Numbered from the stretch's first letter, positions 26,752 to 37,297 are shown. The stretch: DNA of 56,927 bases from CAYYJM01 sp964471755 (GCA_964471755.1 CAYYJM010000006.1:1-56927); one strand, 5' to 3'. The notes: a model not told the origin generated them from the letters alone. Numbers and translations: made by a program.

Positions 26752-29700
26752 ATGCGTAGAATCTTTCTCCTCGTCCTGCCGTTTCTCCTGGCTCTCGGTC
26801 TTCACGCCGACGAGCCAGCGCCGCCGACGCCAGCGGTCGATTTCGATCGTCAGGTCCGGCACATTCTCGCCGAGAACTGCTTCGCCTGCCACGGCCCCGA
26901 CGAGAAGACCCGCAAGGCCGACCTCCGCCTCGACACCCGCGACGGCCTCTTCGGCAAGGGAACCGAGCGGGCCATCGTCGCTCCGGGCAAACCCGAGGCG
27001 AGCGAGCTGATCCGGCGCATCACCACCCACGAGGTCGGTCGGATGCCGCCGAAGAAGTTTGGCAAGACGCTCAGCCCGGCCCAGATCGCCACGCTCACGC
27101 GCTGGGTCAAGGAAGGGGCACCGTGGAGCCAGCACTGGGCCTTCTCGCCGATCGTCGCGTCGGCCCTGCCGGCCGTGAAGAACGCTGCCTGGGTGCGCAA
27201 TCCGATCGATCGGTTCGTCCTGGCCCGCCTGGAGAAAGAGGGTCTTCAGCCGTCACCGGAGGCCGACCGCGTTCGCCTCATTCGCCGGGTGACGCTCGAT
27301 CTGACCGGCCTGCCACCGACGCTGGAGGAGGTGGCCGCCTTCGTCAATGATCCGGCTCCGGACGCCTACGAGAAGGTCGTCGAGCGACTGTTCAACAATC
27401 CGCACCACGGCGAGCGGTTGGCCCTGGAATGGCTCGACGCCTCGCGCTTCGCCGACACGCACGGCTACCACCTCGACAGCGGGCGCGACATGACCCGCTG
27501 GCGAGAGTATGTCATCGATTCGTACAACCGCAACAAGCCGTTCGATCAGTTCACGATCGAGCAGCTGGCCGGCGACCTGCTGCCCAACGCGACGATTCAG
27601 CAAAAGGTCGCCAGCGGCTTCAATCGCAATCACATGATCAACTTCGAGGGCGGAGCCATCGCCCAGGAGTACCTGACGGCGTACATCATGGATCGGGTCA
27701 ACACGACCTCGACGGTCTGGCTCGGTCTGACGCTGGCCTGCTGTCAGTGTCACGACCACAAGTATGACCCGTTCTCGACGAAGGATTACTACCAGCTCTA
27801 CGCCTTCTTCCATCAGGTTCCCGAGCGTGGCCTCGACGGCAGCAAGGGCAACGCCATGCCGTTCGTCAAGGCTCCGACGAAGATGCAGCAGGCCCGCCTG
27901 GCCCAGATCGCTGCCGAGATGGACACCCTGCGCGCGACGCTCAACCAGCCACCGAAGATCGACGAGGCCGCCTTCGTCGCCTGGCGGAAAGCCCAGCGTG
28001 AGAAGCCAATCGTCGGCTGGCAGGTGCTGACGCCCGCGACGACCGCGGCCCGTGGTGGCGGCAAGTTCATCGCCGAGGCCGATGGCGTTCTCAAGATCAC
28101 CGGCAAGGTCCCGGCCCAGGACGTCTACACGTTCACGTTCAGGGACCTGCCGGCCGGCACGACGGGCCTTCGTCTGGAGGTGCTGCCCGACGACGCGCTC
28201 AACGGCAGGGGGCCGGGCCGCTCGATCAACGGCAATCTCGTCATGACCGGCTTCCAGGTGAAGACTGGCGGCAAGGCCGTGGCCCTGAAGGAGGCGAAGG
28301 CGACCTTCAGCCAGGACACCTTCCCGGCAACGGACGCGCTCACCGGCCAGGGCCAGGGCTGGGCGATCTTCCCCGAGGTGGGCAAGACGCACGCCTTCAT
28401 CGTGGCACTGACCCAGCTCCTGCCGGCCAATGTCGGTGACGTGACAGTGTCACTGGAGTTTCAGTCCCGGTTTACCGGCCATCAACCGGGACGTGTGCGC
28501 CTCGCCGCCACGTCGGCGGAGAATCCCTTCGGCCCCGCGACCCATCCCGAGGCGATCGTGAAACTGCTCGCCCTGGCGGACGACCGAATGACCCCGGCCC
28601 AGGTCGGCGAGTTGAGAACCTACTATGGCACGACGATCACGACGGCGGCGAAGGACCTGCGGGCGAAGTTGACCGCCCTCGACAGGGAACGAGCGGCCAT
28701 CGAGGCGGACGCTCCAACGGCGATGGTCATGCAGGACGGAGCGAAGCGTGAGACGCACATTCTGGTTCGCGGCCAGTACGACAAGCCAGGCGCGAAGGTC
28801 GAGGCGAACACGCCATCGGCCCTGCCGCCGTTGCCGGCCGACGCTCCGAGGGATCGTCTCGGCCTGGCTCGCTGGCTCGTCTCGCCGCAGCAGCCGCTGA
28901 CCGCTCGCGTGGCCGTCAACCGCTACTGGCAACTGTTCTTCGGCACCGGCCTGGTCCGCACCAGCGAGGATTTCGGCATCCAGGGCGAGTTGCCCTCGCA
29001 TCCGGAACTGCTCGACTGGCTCGCCGCCGACTTCGCGAAGACGTGGGACACGCGGCGCATTCTTCGCCGGATCGTGACGAGCGCCACCTACCGTCAATCG
29101 TCGCGGGTCACGCCGGAACTGCTGGCTCGCGATCCGGACAACCGCCTGCTGGCCCGGATGACGCGGCTGCGTCTGCCGGCCGAGTTCATTCGCGATCAGG
29201 CCCTCGCCGTGTCCGGTTTGCTCGACGACCGCATCGGCGGCGCGAGCGTCAGTCCGTATCAGCCGGCCGGCCTGTGGAAGGAACTCACCTCCCGCGGCGA
29301 CAGCAAGAACTGGTCGGCCCAGGTCTTCGAGCAGAGCCACGGCCGGGACCTGTATCGGCGGAGCATGTACACGTTCTGGAAGCGGACCTCGCCGCCGCCG
29401 CAGATGCTGACCTTCAACGCCCCGGACCGCGAGATCTGCACCGTGCGCCGATCGCGGACCAACACGCCGTTGCAGGCCCTCATTCTGATGAACGATCCAA
29501 CCTACATCGAGGCGTCGCGGAAGCTCGCCGAGCGACTGTTGACCGAAGGAGGCAAGAGTCCGGCGGAGCGCGTTGCGTTTGCTTTTCGCCTGGCGACGGC
29601 CCGGATGCCGACCGAGCGCGAGCAAGCTGTCCTGGTTCGTCTGTACGAGCAGCAGCGCGCGGCCTACGCGAAGGACCCCGCCACCGCCCGGAAGCTCCTC

Positions 29701-29811
29701 CGGGTCGGCGAGGCGGCCGCGAACGACAAGCTGGATGTCGTCGAGCTGGCTTCCTGGGCGATGGTGGCCAGCGTGGTGCTGAACCTGGATGAGACGATCA
29801 CGCGGAATTGA
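26752..29811 (+). CDS. DUF1549/DUF1553 protein with cytochrome-c-like domains (PSCyt1-PSCyt2-PSD1)
   Basis: About 1019 residues with a signal peptide (FLLVLPFLLALGLHADEP). The order is: planctomycete cytochrome C domain with CFACH (about residue 40), DUF1549 with WLDASRFADTHGY and NKPFDQFTIEQLAGDLLPN, a second heme-like motif CCQCHDHKYDP, a beta-rich middle part, and DUF1553 (ARVAVNRYWQLFFGTGLVRT, then SEDFGIQG; RTNTPLQALILMNDP). These giant exported proteins are abundant in planctomycetes, and redox or polysaccharide degradation roles are suspected but not known. ATG 26752 is chosen for the signal peptide; no strong ribosome site is seen. A DUF1501 partner is not adjacent. Confidence 0.92.
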   Translation: MRRIFLLVLPFLLALGLHADEPAPPTPAVDFDRQVRHILAENCFACHGPDEKTRKADLRLDTRDGLFGKGTERAIVAPGKPEASELIRRITTHEVGRMPPKKFGKTLSPAQIATLTRWVKEGAPWSQHWAFSPIVASALPAVKNAAWVRNPIDRFVLARLEKEGLQPSPEADRVRLIRRVTLDLTGLPPTLEEVAAFVNDPAPDAYEKVVERLFNNPHHGERLALEWLDASRFADTHGYHLDSGRDMTRWREYVIDSYNRNKPFDQFTIEQLAGDLLPNATIQQKVASGFNRNHMINFEGGAIAQEYLTAYIMDRVNTTSTVWLGLTLACCQCHDHKYDPFSTKDYYQLYAFFHQVPERGLDGSKGNAMPFVKAPTKMQQARLAQIAAEMDTLRATLNQPPKIDEAAFVAWRKAQREKPIVGWQVLTPATTAARGGGKFIAEADGVLKITGKVPAQDVYTFTFRDLPAGTTGLRLEVLPDDALNGRGPGRSINGNLVMTGFQVKTGGKAVALKEAKATFSQDTFPATDALTGQGQGWAIFPEVGKTHAFIVALTQLLPANVGDVTVSLEFQSRFTGHQPGRVRLAATSAENPFGPATHPEAIVKLLALADDRMTPAQVGELRTYYGTTITTAAKDLRAKLTALDRERAAIEADAPTAMVMQDGAKRETHILVRGQYDKPGAKVEANTPSALPPLPADAPRDRLGLARWLVSPQQPLTARVAVNRYWQLFFGTGLVRTSEDFGIQGELPSHPELLDWLAADFAKTWDTRRILRRIVTSATYRQSSRVTPELLARDPDNRLLARMTRLRLPAEFIRDQALAVSGLLDDRIGGASVSPYQPAGLWKELTSRGDSKNWSAQVFEQSHGRDLYRRSMYTFWKRTSPPPQMLTFNAPDREICTVRRSRTNTPLQALILMNDPTYIEASRKLAERLLTEGGKSPAERVAFAFRLATARMPTEREQAVLVRLYEQQRAAYAKDPATARKLLRVGEAAANDKLDVVELASWAMVASVVLNLDETITRN
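29788..29811 (+). repeat. 24-bp direct repeat, copy 1 (3' end of DUF1553 gene)
   Basis: GAT GAG ACG ATC ACG CGG AAT TGA, encoding DETITRN and stop. It matches 30221-30244 at 22 of 24 positions, including 17 consecutive bases (29795-29811). Confidence 0.9.
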
Positions 29812-29884
29812 TGGATCTCTGCTGTGTATCTGAACTTCACTGACGCTCAGTGACAGATCGTCAAGACTGCAGGTGAGGTAACTC

Positions 29885-30244
29885 GTGAAAGGATTGCAGG
29901 ATGACGTGATCCGTGAGCTTCGGCAGAACGCCTCGGAAGGGGCGAGCGTGGCGGATCTGCTTCGTTTGATCCTCGACCGTCTCGGTCCCGAGGAGGCTTA
30001 CGGCACGACGCTCGTCCGCTATTTCATGGTGGCCTTTCAGTTGCCGCTCCGGGTCGTCTCTCCCATCGGGGGCTGGTCGTCTGAATCCGGCGGGGAGGTG
30101 ACAGACGCCCGGATTCAGGAACTGATCCATCCGGAGATCCTCCAGCGCAAGTGCCTCTGGGATCGGCCTGAGTCGAACGTCAATCCCAGCACGACCGAGA
30201 CGGGTACGCTGTTGAACTCAGATGATCCGATCACGCGGAATTGA
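29885..30244 (+). CDS. Hypothetical protein, 119 residues
   Basis: The frame starts at GTG 29885 with GAGG 6 nt upstream. The N-terminal half is helical (LQDDVIRELRQNASEGASVA, DLLRLILDRLGPEEAYGTTL), followed by VRYFMVAFQLPLRVVSPIGGW. I recognise no family. The last residues DDPITRN repeat the C-terminal end of the preceding DUF1553 protein (DETITRN), because both genes end in a 24-bp direct repeat. The natural C-terminus may therefore have been replaced by recombination. It lies between two plus-strand genes and a small hairpin (29837-29853) precedes it. Confidence 0.6.
   Translation: MKGLQDDVIRELRQNASEGASVADLLRLILDRLGPEEAYGTTLVRYFMVAFQLPLRVVSPIGGWSSESGGEVTDARIQELIHPEILQRKCLWDRPESNVNPSTTETGTLLNSDDPITRN
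30221..30244 (+). repeat. 24-bp direct repeat, copy 2 (3' end of hypothetical gene)
   Basis: GAT GAT CCG ATC ACG CGG AAT TGA, in the same reading frame and ending in the same stop as copy 1 at 29788-29811. Confidence 0.9.
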
Positions 30245-30282
30245 CGCCCGGCTCGATCCCGCTTTTTCCCGCACGCCGTGCT

Positions 30283-30311
30283 GTCACATTCAGCGTCGGC
30301 GTGCGTACAAT
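30283..30311 (+). promoter_or_regulatory. Candidate promoter of the vWA gene
   Basis: GTCACA (30283-30288, 4 of 6 to the -35 consensus) and TACAAT (30306-30311, 5 of 6 to the -10) are spaced by 17 nt. The predicted transcript would start about 70 nt before ATG 30388. Confidence 0.5.
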
Positions 30312-30387
30312 GGAAGATACCCATCGCAAGGACGATCGCCGTGCGCCTGTAGCCTCCGACCCGTCTTGCCATGTCTCCGAGGTGCCC

Positions 30388-31614
30388 ATGTCGCTTCCGA
30401 CCTTCGAGGTTTATCCACTACGTCCGGCCGTCCGCGCCGATGGCCCGACCACCCTGGACGTTCTACTCCGCATCGTGCCGCCCATTCCCGAGGCAATCGG
30501 CGAACGTCCGCCGCTGAATATCGGTCTGGTCCTGGATCGTTCCGGCTCGATGTCCGGCAACGGCAAGCTCAACTACGCCCTCGCCGCCGCTCGACTGCTG
30601 ATCGAGCAACTCACACCCCGCGATCGCCTCAGCCTAACCATCTTCGATGATGCCGTTCAGACGCTCGCCGCCTCGGCCCTGGCGGTCGATCGGCAACGGT
30701 TGCTCGATCTTCTTCCCGCCATCGTACCGGGCGGAAGCACCGCGCTGCACGACGGCTGGCGTGAGGGCGTCGCCCAGGTTCAGCCGCACGTTCAGCCGCA
30801 GGCCCTGGACCGTGTGTTACTCCTGACCGACGGTCTGGCCAACGTCGGCGAGGTCAACCCCGACGTCATCGCCACGGATGTCAAGCAGGCGTCACTTCAG
30901 GGCGTCGGCACCAGCACGATGGGCGTCGGTGCCGACTACAACGAGGATCTGCTCGAAGCGATGGCCCGCTCCGGCGACGGCAACTATTACTACATCCAGT
31001 CGCCGGACGAACTGCCCGCCCTGTTCCAGACGGAGCTACTCGGCCTGCTGGCCCTGGTCGGTCGGCAGGCGAACCTCGTCGTCGAGGTCGCTCCGGGGGT
31101 CGTCCTGAGGGACGTGCTGAACGACCTGGAGCGCGATCCGGACGGTCGGCTCATTCTGCCGAACCTGATCGGTGGTTTGCCGGTCGAGGTGGTTCTGCGA
31201 TTTGAGGTATCACCGAGGCCGGAACCGACCCAACTCGTTCGCTTCCGTGTCGGCTACGAATCGCCCAGTGACGGCCCGCAGACACTGGAACAGGTGCTGA
31301 CGCTGCCGGCCATCGAGGGCCCGGCCTGGGACGCGCTGCCGACGCATCCCGAAGTGCTGGAACGCGGTGCGCTGCAACTGGTCGGTCGGCTCAAGCGAGA
31401 GGCGACCCGACAGATGGACGCCTTCGAGATCGACCAGGCCCGGACACTGCTGATGCAGGCCCGGCAATCCCTGGAGGGCCTGCCGGAGACGGATCGCGTT
31501 CAGCAGGAACGCCGCGATCTCACCGAGGTCGAGACGCACCTGGAGGAAGGCCGGATCAACTCGTCGCGCAAATCGGCGACGTATCAGCACTACCGGCGAT
31601 CGCACAGCAAGTGA
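30388..31614 (+). CDS. Cytoplasmic vWA domain protein
   Basis: A 408-residue protein with a complete vWA domain (about 45-215): IGLVLDRSGSMSG, GGSTALHDG and LLLTDGLANVGEVN. A beta-rich domain and a helical C-terminal tail with many Glu/Arg follow. No signal peptide or membrane span is visible when ATG 30388 is used. That start has GAGGT a few bases upstream, and the family-like sequence begins right after it (MSLPTFEVYPLRPAVR). A longer frame upstream is not supported. It probably binds a partner protein through the metal site; similar proteins in planctomycetes and cyanobacteria accompany kinases and phosphatases. Converges on the DNA methyltransferase gene. Confidence 0.87.
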   Translation: MSLPTFEVYPLRPAVRADGPTTLDVLLRIVPPIPEAIGERPPLNIGLVLDRSGSMSGNGKLNYALAAARLLIEQLTPRDRLSLTIFDDAVQTLAASALAVDRQRLLDLLPAIVPGGSTALHDGWREGVAQVQPHVQPQALDRVLLLTDGLANVGEVNPDVIATDVKQASLQGVGTSTMGVGADYNEDLLEAMARSGDGNYYYIQSPDELPALFQTELLGLLALVGRQANLVVEVAPGVVLRDVLNDLERDPDGRLILPNLIGGLPVEVVLRFEVSPRPEPTQLVRFRVGYESPSDGPQTLEQVLTLPAIEGPAWDALPTHPEVLERGALQLVGRLKREATRQMDAFEIDQARTLLMQARQSLEGLPETDRVQQERRDLTEVETHLEEGRINSSRKSATYQHYRRSHSK

Positions 31615-31623
31615 TTCGGCCGG

Positions 31624-32655
31624 TCACGACTCGCTCTCGATCACGAAGGGCCGACAGGATGGCAGAGCCAGCAGTCGTCGGCACGTCGTCTCGATGGCAA
31701 GCGGACTCCGGTCGATGGCAATCCAGCGACGGCCGAGTTTCTCGGCGACGACGGCCGTGGTGCCGGAGCCGCTGCAATAGTCCAGCACCAGGCCATCGGG
31801 CGGTGACGACGCCCGGATGATGCGCTCCAGGAGGCGTTCCGGCTTCTGCGTCGGATAGCCGGTTCGCTCCGGATCCTTCTGCTGGAGATGCGAGATGTCG
31901 GTCCACACGTCGGTCGGCGGAACGCGCTCGTCGTCGTAATAGCGGTAGACCTTGCCGGCCGAGCGGATCGTACGATACGCTCGGCCGTCCTCGTCGACGT
32001 GCCGTTTCATGTGATTGCGACGAACCGTTCCGCGTTCGATTCCCACACTCTGGGCATCGAAATACGCCTCCGCTCCCCGGCGGTAGACGAGGATGGTATC
32101 GTGCTTGGCCGGGAAGGATCGCCGCGTCCGGCCGCCGCTGGCGTAGGCCCAGATGATCTCATTCTGAAGATGATCCGTGCCGAACACCTCGTCGAGCAGA
32201 AGCCGGGCACAGGACGCGGCACGGTAATCGAGGTGGACGTACAGACTGCCCGTCGGCCTGAGAAGTCGGTGGGCCAGGACGAAGCCATCACGCAGGTTCT
32301 GGAGAAATTCACCGGGCGGCAGTCGATCGTCGTAGGCGTCGAAATCGCGGCCCGTGGCGAAGGGCGGATCGATGGCGATGAGATCCACCATCGGGCGAGC
32401 CAGCGTCGTCTTCAGCGAGCCGGGGGCGTCAGCGACCGGAGTTTCTGTTCCGGTGCCAGAAGCGTTCACTCCGGTCGCTGACGCTCCCGGTTCGCCTTCA
32501 AGCAGTGCTGCCAGAACGGCCAGGTGTTCGCCATGAATCAGGCGATTGATCGGCCCCTCGCCCGGCTCGCCGTGGCGTTCGCGGGCAACGAACCGGGCAG
32601 GGACCGCCACCGGTTCGCGCCGCTTGCCGACCCAGGTGAGTTCGACGCCTTCCAT
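31624..32655 (-). CDS. Site-specific DNA methyltransferase (adenine N6 or cytosine N4), orphan
   Basis: A 343-residue amino-methyltransferase with catalytic motif IV as DPPF (LIAIDPPFATGRDFDAYDD) preceding the SAM-binding motif I (LDYCSGSGTTAVVAEKLGR) near the C-terminus. This order defines the beta class. Other conserved parts are GSLYVHLDYR, NEIIWAY and GYPTQKPERLLERII. AAAGGAGG lies 6 nt before ATG 32655. No endonuclease gene is adjacent, so it is an orphan regulatory methylase or has lost its partner. Residues about 54-80 (GEPGASATGVNASGTGTETP onward) are encoded by a palindrome and look like an in-frame insertion. Confidence 0.92.
   Translation of the reverse strand: MEGVELTWVGKRREPVAVPARFVARERHGEPGEGPINRLIHGEHLAVLAALLEGEPGASATGVNASGTGTETPVADAPGSLKTTLARPMVDLIAIDPPFATGRDFDAYDDRLPPGEFLQNLRDGFVLAHRLLRPTGSLYVHLDYRAASCARLLLDEVFGTDHLQNEIIWAYASGGRTRRSFPAKHDTILVYRRGAEAYFDAQSVGIERGTVRRNHMKRHVDEDGRAYRTIRSAGKVYRYYDDERVPPTDVWTDISHLQQKDPERTGYPTQKPERLLERIIRASSPPDGLVLDYCSGSGTTAVVAEKLGRRWIAIDRSPLAIETTCRRLLALPSCRPFVIESES
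32416..32494. repeat. In-frame palindromic element inside the methyltransferase gene
   Basis: Left arm 32416-32442 (contains GGGCGTCAGCGACCGGAGT) and right arm 32468-32494 are inverted copies with 2 differences in 27 bp. The element encodes about 27 Gly/Ala/Thr-rich residues before the DPPF block. It has the same GGCGTCAGC core as intergenic palindromes at about 24092 and 53348. Confidence 0.88.
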
Positions 32656-32746
32656 GACTCGCCTCCTTTCATCCGCGCCCATCGGGTCGTATTCTGTGAG
32701 TATCGCTTCCGACTCGCAAGGCGAACCCACTGGAGCCCGGCTCCTC

Positions 32747-33706
32747 ATGGCCACGATCGATCCGATTTCTCTGCTGCGACCACGACGCAAGATCGTCGGC
32801 ATCTCGGCCATCCTGCTGCCGTTTCGTGACGACGGTGCCATCGACTGGCCTGGTTTCGAGGGCCATGTCGGCCGAACCGCGCAGGCCGGGCTCATTCCCG
32901 CCGTCAACATGGACACCGGCTATGGCAACCTGCTCGATGACGCCACCCGTCGCGAGGTTCTGGCCCGGACCCGAAGTGTACTGGGGAAGGGTCCATTCGT
33001 CGCGGGAGCGTTCGTCGCGGATCGGCCGGGAGCCGCGTTCGACCTCGACGCTTACCTGAGCCAGTGCGCCCGGATTCAGGAGCAAGACGGCATTCCGGTC
33101 CTCTTCCAGTCTCATGGACTGACCGGCCAGGGCGACGCTGAACTGATCACGAGCTACGAGAAGATCGGCCAGCGAGTCGGCAGCTTCATCGCCTTCGAGC
33201 TGGGCACCATGTTCGCGCCGTTCGGCAAGATCTACTCACTGGAGGTCTACCGGGGTCTGCTCGGCGTCAAGGCCTGCCTCGGAGCCAAGCATTCGTCACT
33301 GCGGCGTGATCTGGAATGGCAGCGGCTCGTTCTGCGTGATCAGGTCCGCCCCGACTTCCACGTCTACACCGGCAACGATCTCGGCATCGACATGGTCATG
33401 TATGGCAGTGACTATCTGCTCGGCCTGAGTACCTTCGCCCCGGATCTGTTCGGGAAGCGCGATCGTCTCTGGGAGACGGGCGATCCGGCGTTCCACGAAC
33501 TGAACGACGTATTGCAGTACCTCGGGTTCTTCGCCTTCCGCCATCCGGTTCCGGCGTACAAACACTCTGCGGCCCAGTTCCTGCACCTGCGCGGCTGGAT
33601 CGCCTCGGAGCGGACGCATCCGCAGAGTCCGACCCGACCCGACAGCGACCGGGCCATTCTGAGTGAGATTCTCGTCCAGTTGAACCTGGCGACGCGGGAG
33701 AGGTGA
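32747..33706 (+). CDS. Divergent DapA-superfamily (TIM-barrel aldolase) protein
   Basis: A 319-residue protein related to dihydrodipicolinate synthase/N-acetylneuraminate lyase. The start is GVHRAIL-like (KIVGISAILLPFRDDGAIDW), then IPAVNMDTGYGNLL, IPVLFQSHGL and GLLGVKACLGAKHSSL, which places a Lys on the strand of the Schiff-base lysine. The usual GTTGE motif is replaced by NMDTGYG, so the substrate differs from that of DapA. ATG 32747 is supported by the family start; GGAG is about 12 nt upstream. The Old Yellow Enzyme gene starts 2 nt after its stop, indicating a two-gene operon, probably for catabolism of a small keto or unsaturated acid (inference). Confidence 0.8.
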   Translation: MATIDPISLLRPRRKIVGISAILLPFRDDGAIDWPGFEGHVGRTAQAGLIPAVNMDTGYGNLLDDATRREVLARTRSVLGKGPFVAGAFVADRPGAAFDLDAYLSQCARIQEQDGIPVLFQSHGLTGQGDAELITSYEKIGQRVGSFIAFELGTMFAPFGKIYSLEVYRGLLGVKACLGAKHSSLRRDLEWQRLVLRDQVRPDFHVYTGNDLGIDMVMYGSDYLLGLSTFAPDLFGKRDRLWETGDPAFHELNDVLQYLGFFAFRHPVPAYKHSAAQFLHLRGWIASERTHPQSPTRPDSDRAILSEILVQLNLATRER

Positions 33707-33707
33707 G

Positions 33708-35144
<1,437 letters not shown>

Positions 35145-35170
35145 CCCGGTCCTGCAGATTCGAGCGGGTC

Positions 35171-36853
35171 TTACCTCTTCGGGACGCCGCCGGCAGGCCG
35201 TACGGGGGCGAGGATGCGGGATGCGTACTGCCGGTCGTGCCGAACCGTGTTCTTCGCGACCACGGTCTTCGTGGCCGGCTCGATCGTCAGCGGTTCGCCG
35301 GTATTCGGGTTCACCTCGAAGAACGGAGCGCCAGTGCTGGCGACCGTGACGCGGATGCGGTGGCCGCGGTTGAAGATCTGGCTCGTCCAGCCGACATCGA
35401 ACGCGACCTTGTAGACCTGGCCCGGTTCCATCAGCACTTCCTTTTCGTAGCCGTCACGGTAACGGGCCCGGCGGACATAGTCCATCAGCAGGATCGACCG
35501 CCCGTCGGGGTAGACGTCGCTGACGCGGACGATGAAGTCAGTGTCCTTCGCGGTCGAGGTGACGTAAAGTTCTGCCTGGACCTTGCCGGTCCACTCCACG
35601 GGTTCGGTCAGCGCGTCGGTCGTGAAGGTGCGCACCTCGGCCTGCTCCTCGAACCTCCGCGCGTCCTTCGCGCCCGGGAAACCGCCTGCCGGGATGACGT
35701 TCGGTTTCGCCGGGTCGGCACGGAAGGCCGTCGCGGCCTCGACCTCGTCGGGAGCAGTCTCCGAGAGCTTGCCGCCGGCGTGCAGGTAGTACGGCGTGGC
35801 GCGAGCCGTGACGGGCCAGTCGGCCGCGGTACGCCACACGTTGCCGGGGGCATCCTTCTCGCCGACGGCCCCCATGACGTAATAGCGGATCGTCGGCTCC
35901 CGCTCGACGCCGTTATCGGTCCCCTTGAGGTAGTGATCGAACCAGCGAATCATGTGGGCTTCCATGGCGAACCGGGCGTTCTCGGGGTAGGTCATCTCGC
36001 CGGTCTTGTTCGTCTCCTTGAAGCCGCCGTGCAGCCAGGGTCCGAGCAGGAGTTGCTGCTTGTCGCAGGAGTTCGGGCCGCCGTGATGCTGCCGGCCGAC
36101 ATAGCTCTCGACGGAGCCAACGCACATGAAGTCGTACCAACTGCCGACGGTGAAGCAGGGGACGTTCATCTTGTCGAAATGGCGTGAGCAGTCCTCGACG
36201 GCCCAGTAGCGGTCATACGTCGGGTGGGCGAACCACTCCACAAGGAGGCGTTGGTTCTCTTCAGGGTCGCGGCAGACGGCTTTCATTTGCTTGAAGCGCT
36301 CCGGGCGCGTCGTGCCACCGATGCGGTATCCCTCGTGGAACAGGCTCAGGCCGGTGTCGATCATGTACTGACAGGTGAGGTGCGGCGGGCGGGTGACGGC
36401 GAGGAAATTCTGGGCGAAGCCTGCCTGCGAGCCGCCCAGGGTGCCGACCTTGCCGGCTGACCAGGGCTGGGCGGCGAGCCACTCGACCGTGTCAAAGCCG
36501 TCCTTCTGCTCGCCCCAGCCGAGTGCGCGGTAGCCGACCCAGGTGCCCTCGGAGAGGTGCGTCCCGCGGAAGTTCTGCGCGGCGACGACGTAGCCGGCGG
36601 CCGCGAGGCGGGCGTAACGCTTGCGGGTCTCGGTGCCGCGCAGGCTGGCGTAGCGCTGCTCGTACAGGACCGGCCAGGGCCCCTTCCCCTCGGGGAAGTA
36701 CAGATAGACCGAGAGCTTCTTGCCATCGCGCATCGGCACGAGGACGTGCTTCTCGGTCACCTTGCCGAGATTGACGACCGGGTCGGCGGCCCGTACGGGA
36801 GCGCAGTTCAGCAGAACGGCCAATCCGATTCCGAGGATGGTTAAGCGAACCAT
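35171..36853 (-). CDS. Secreted CocE/NonD family hydrolase (X-Pro dipeptidyl-peptidase-like)
   Basis: A 560-residue protein with a signal peptide (LTILGIGLAVLLNCAPVRAA). The alpha/beta hydrolase core has VPMRDGKKLSVYLYFPEG, VVAAQNFRGTHLSEG and nucleophile Ser142 in GTLGGSQAGF. Residues VPCFTVGSWYDF and LLGPWLHGGF place the acid and His. The C-terminal part is the jelly-roll domain of the X-Pro/CocE group (FIVRVSDVYPDGRSILLMDY, then FNRGHRIRVTVAST). It probably cleaves acyl or dipeptidyl groups in the periplasm. ATG 36853 is chosen for the signal peptide and GGGAG 7 nt upstream. Converges on the OYE gene. Confidence 0.92.
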   Translation of the reverse strand: MVRLTILGIGLAVLLNCAPVRAADPVVNLGKVTEKHVLVPMRDGKKLSVYLYFPEGKGPWPVLYEQRYASLRGTETRKRYARLAAAGYVVAAQNFRGTHLSEGTWVGYRALGWGEQKDGFDTVEWLAAQPWSAGKVGTLGGSQAGFAQNFLAVTRPPHLTCQYMIDTGLSLFHEGYRIGGTTRPERFKQMKAVCRDPEENQRLLVEWFAHPTYDRYWAVEDCSRHFDKMNVPCFTVGSWYDFMCVGSVESYVGRQHHGGPNSCDKQQLLLGPWLHGGFKETNKTGEMTYPENARFAMEAHMIRWFDHYLKGTDNGVEREPTIRYYVMGAVGEKDAPGNVWRTAADWPVTARATPYYLHAGGKLSETAPDEVEAATAFRADPAKPNVIPAGGFPGAKDARRFEEQAEVRTFTTDALTEPVEWTGKVQAELYVTSTAKDTDFIVRVSDVYPDGRSILLMDYVRRARYRDGYEKEVLMEPGQVYKVAFDVGWTSQIFNRGHRIRVTVASTGAPFFEVNPNTGEPLTIEPATKTVVAKNTVRHDRQYASRILAPVRPAGGVPKR

Positions 36854-37074
36854 GGCACACTCCCACGGGGCTGTGATGAGGATTACTGGGGAGCCCTTGC
36901 TGTTGTACGAGAAGTACCGCCCGGCATCCGCTGCGAGATCGGGCATGATGGCTTTCCGAAGGTCAAAATCGAGGCATTGCTCATCGGCCGGCAGCGCGAT
37001 ATAACTACGGCTTACCGATGCGCCCTCCTGCGCGGGGGCGGAGCGAAACACTTACCCGAGACGGGATTGCCGCG

Positions 37075-37242
37075 ATGGTCGAACGTCGAACCGAGCTGAA
37101 CCGCCGCTATCAGCGCAAGAAGAAGATGGCCAAGCTGAAGGCCAAGCTGGCCGCCGCGACCGATCCGAAGGTCCGCGAGCAGGTCCTGGCCAAGATCCAT
37201 CGGATCAGTCCGTGGTGGGAAGAGCCGGCCAAGGCCCAGTAA
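37075..37242 (+). CDS. Small basic protein, DUF6800-like
   Basis: A 55-residue, Lys/Arg-rich protein (MVERRTELNRRYQRKKKMAK, LKAKLAAATDPKVREQVLAK, IHRISPWWEEPA). The combination ERRTEL...RRKK...KL..KL and a terminal IHxxSPWW resembles the planctomycete DUF6800 family. The ATG at 37075 fits family starts, although a longer in-frame start exists at 37018. Function is unknown; the basic, helical character suggests nucleic-acid or ribosome association (inference). A strong hairpin follows the stop. Confidence 0.72.
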   Translation: MVERRTELNRRYQRKKKMAKLKAKLAAATDPKVREQVLAKIHRISPWWEEPAKAQ

Positions 37243-37256
37243 GGCCTTCGTGACCA

Positions 37257-37290
37257 TCGCCCCCGATTCGTTCACAACGAATCGGGGCGA
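37257..37290. terminator. Terminator-like hairpin between convergent genes
   Basis: TCGCCCCCGATTCGTT (37257-37272) pairs with AACGAATCGGGGCGA (37276-37290) around CAC, with one bulged C. It lies between the stops of the DUF6800-like and histidine phosphatase genes. Confidence 0.7.
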
Positions 37291-37297
37291 CCCATCC

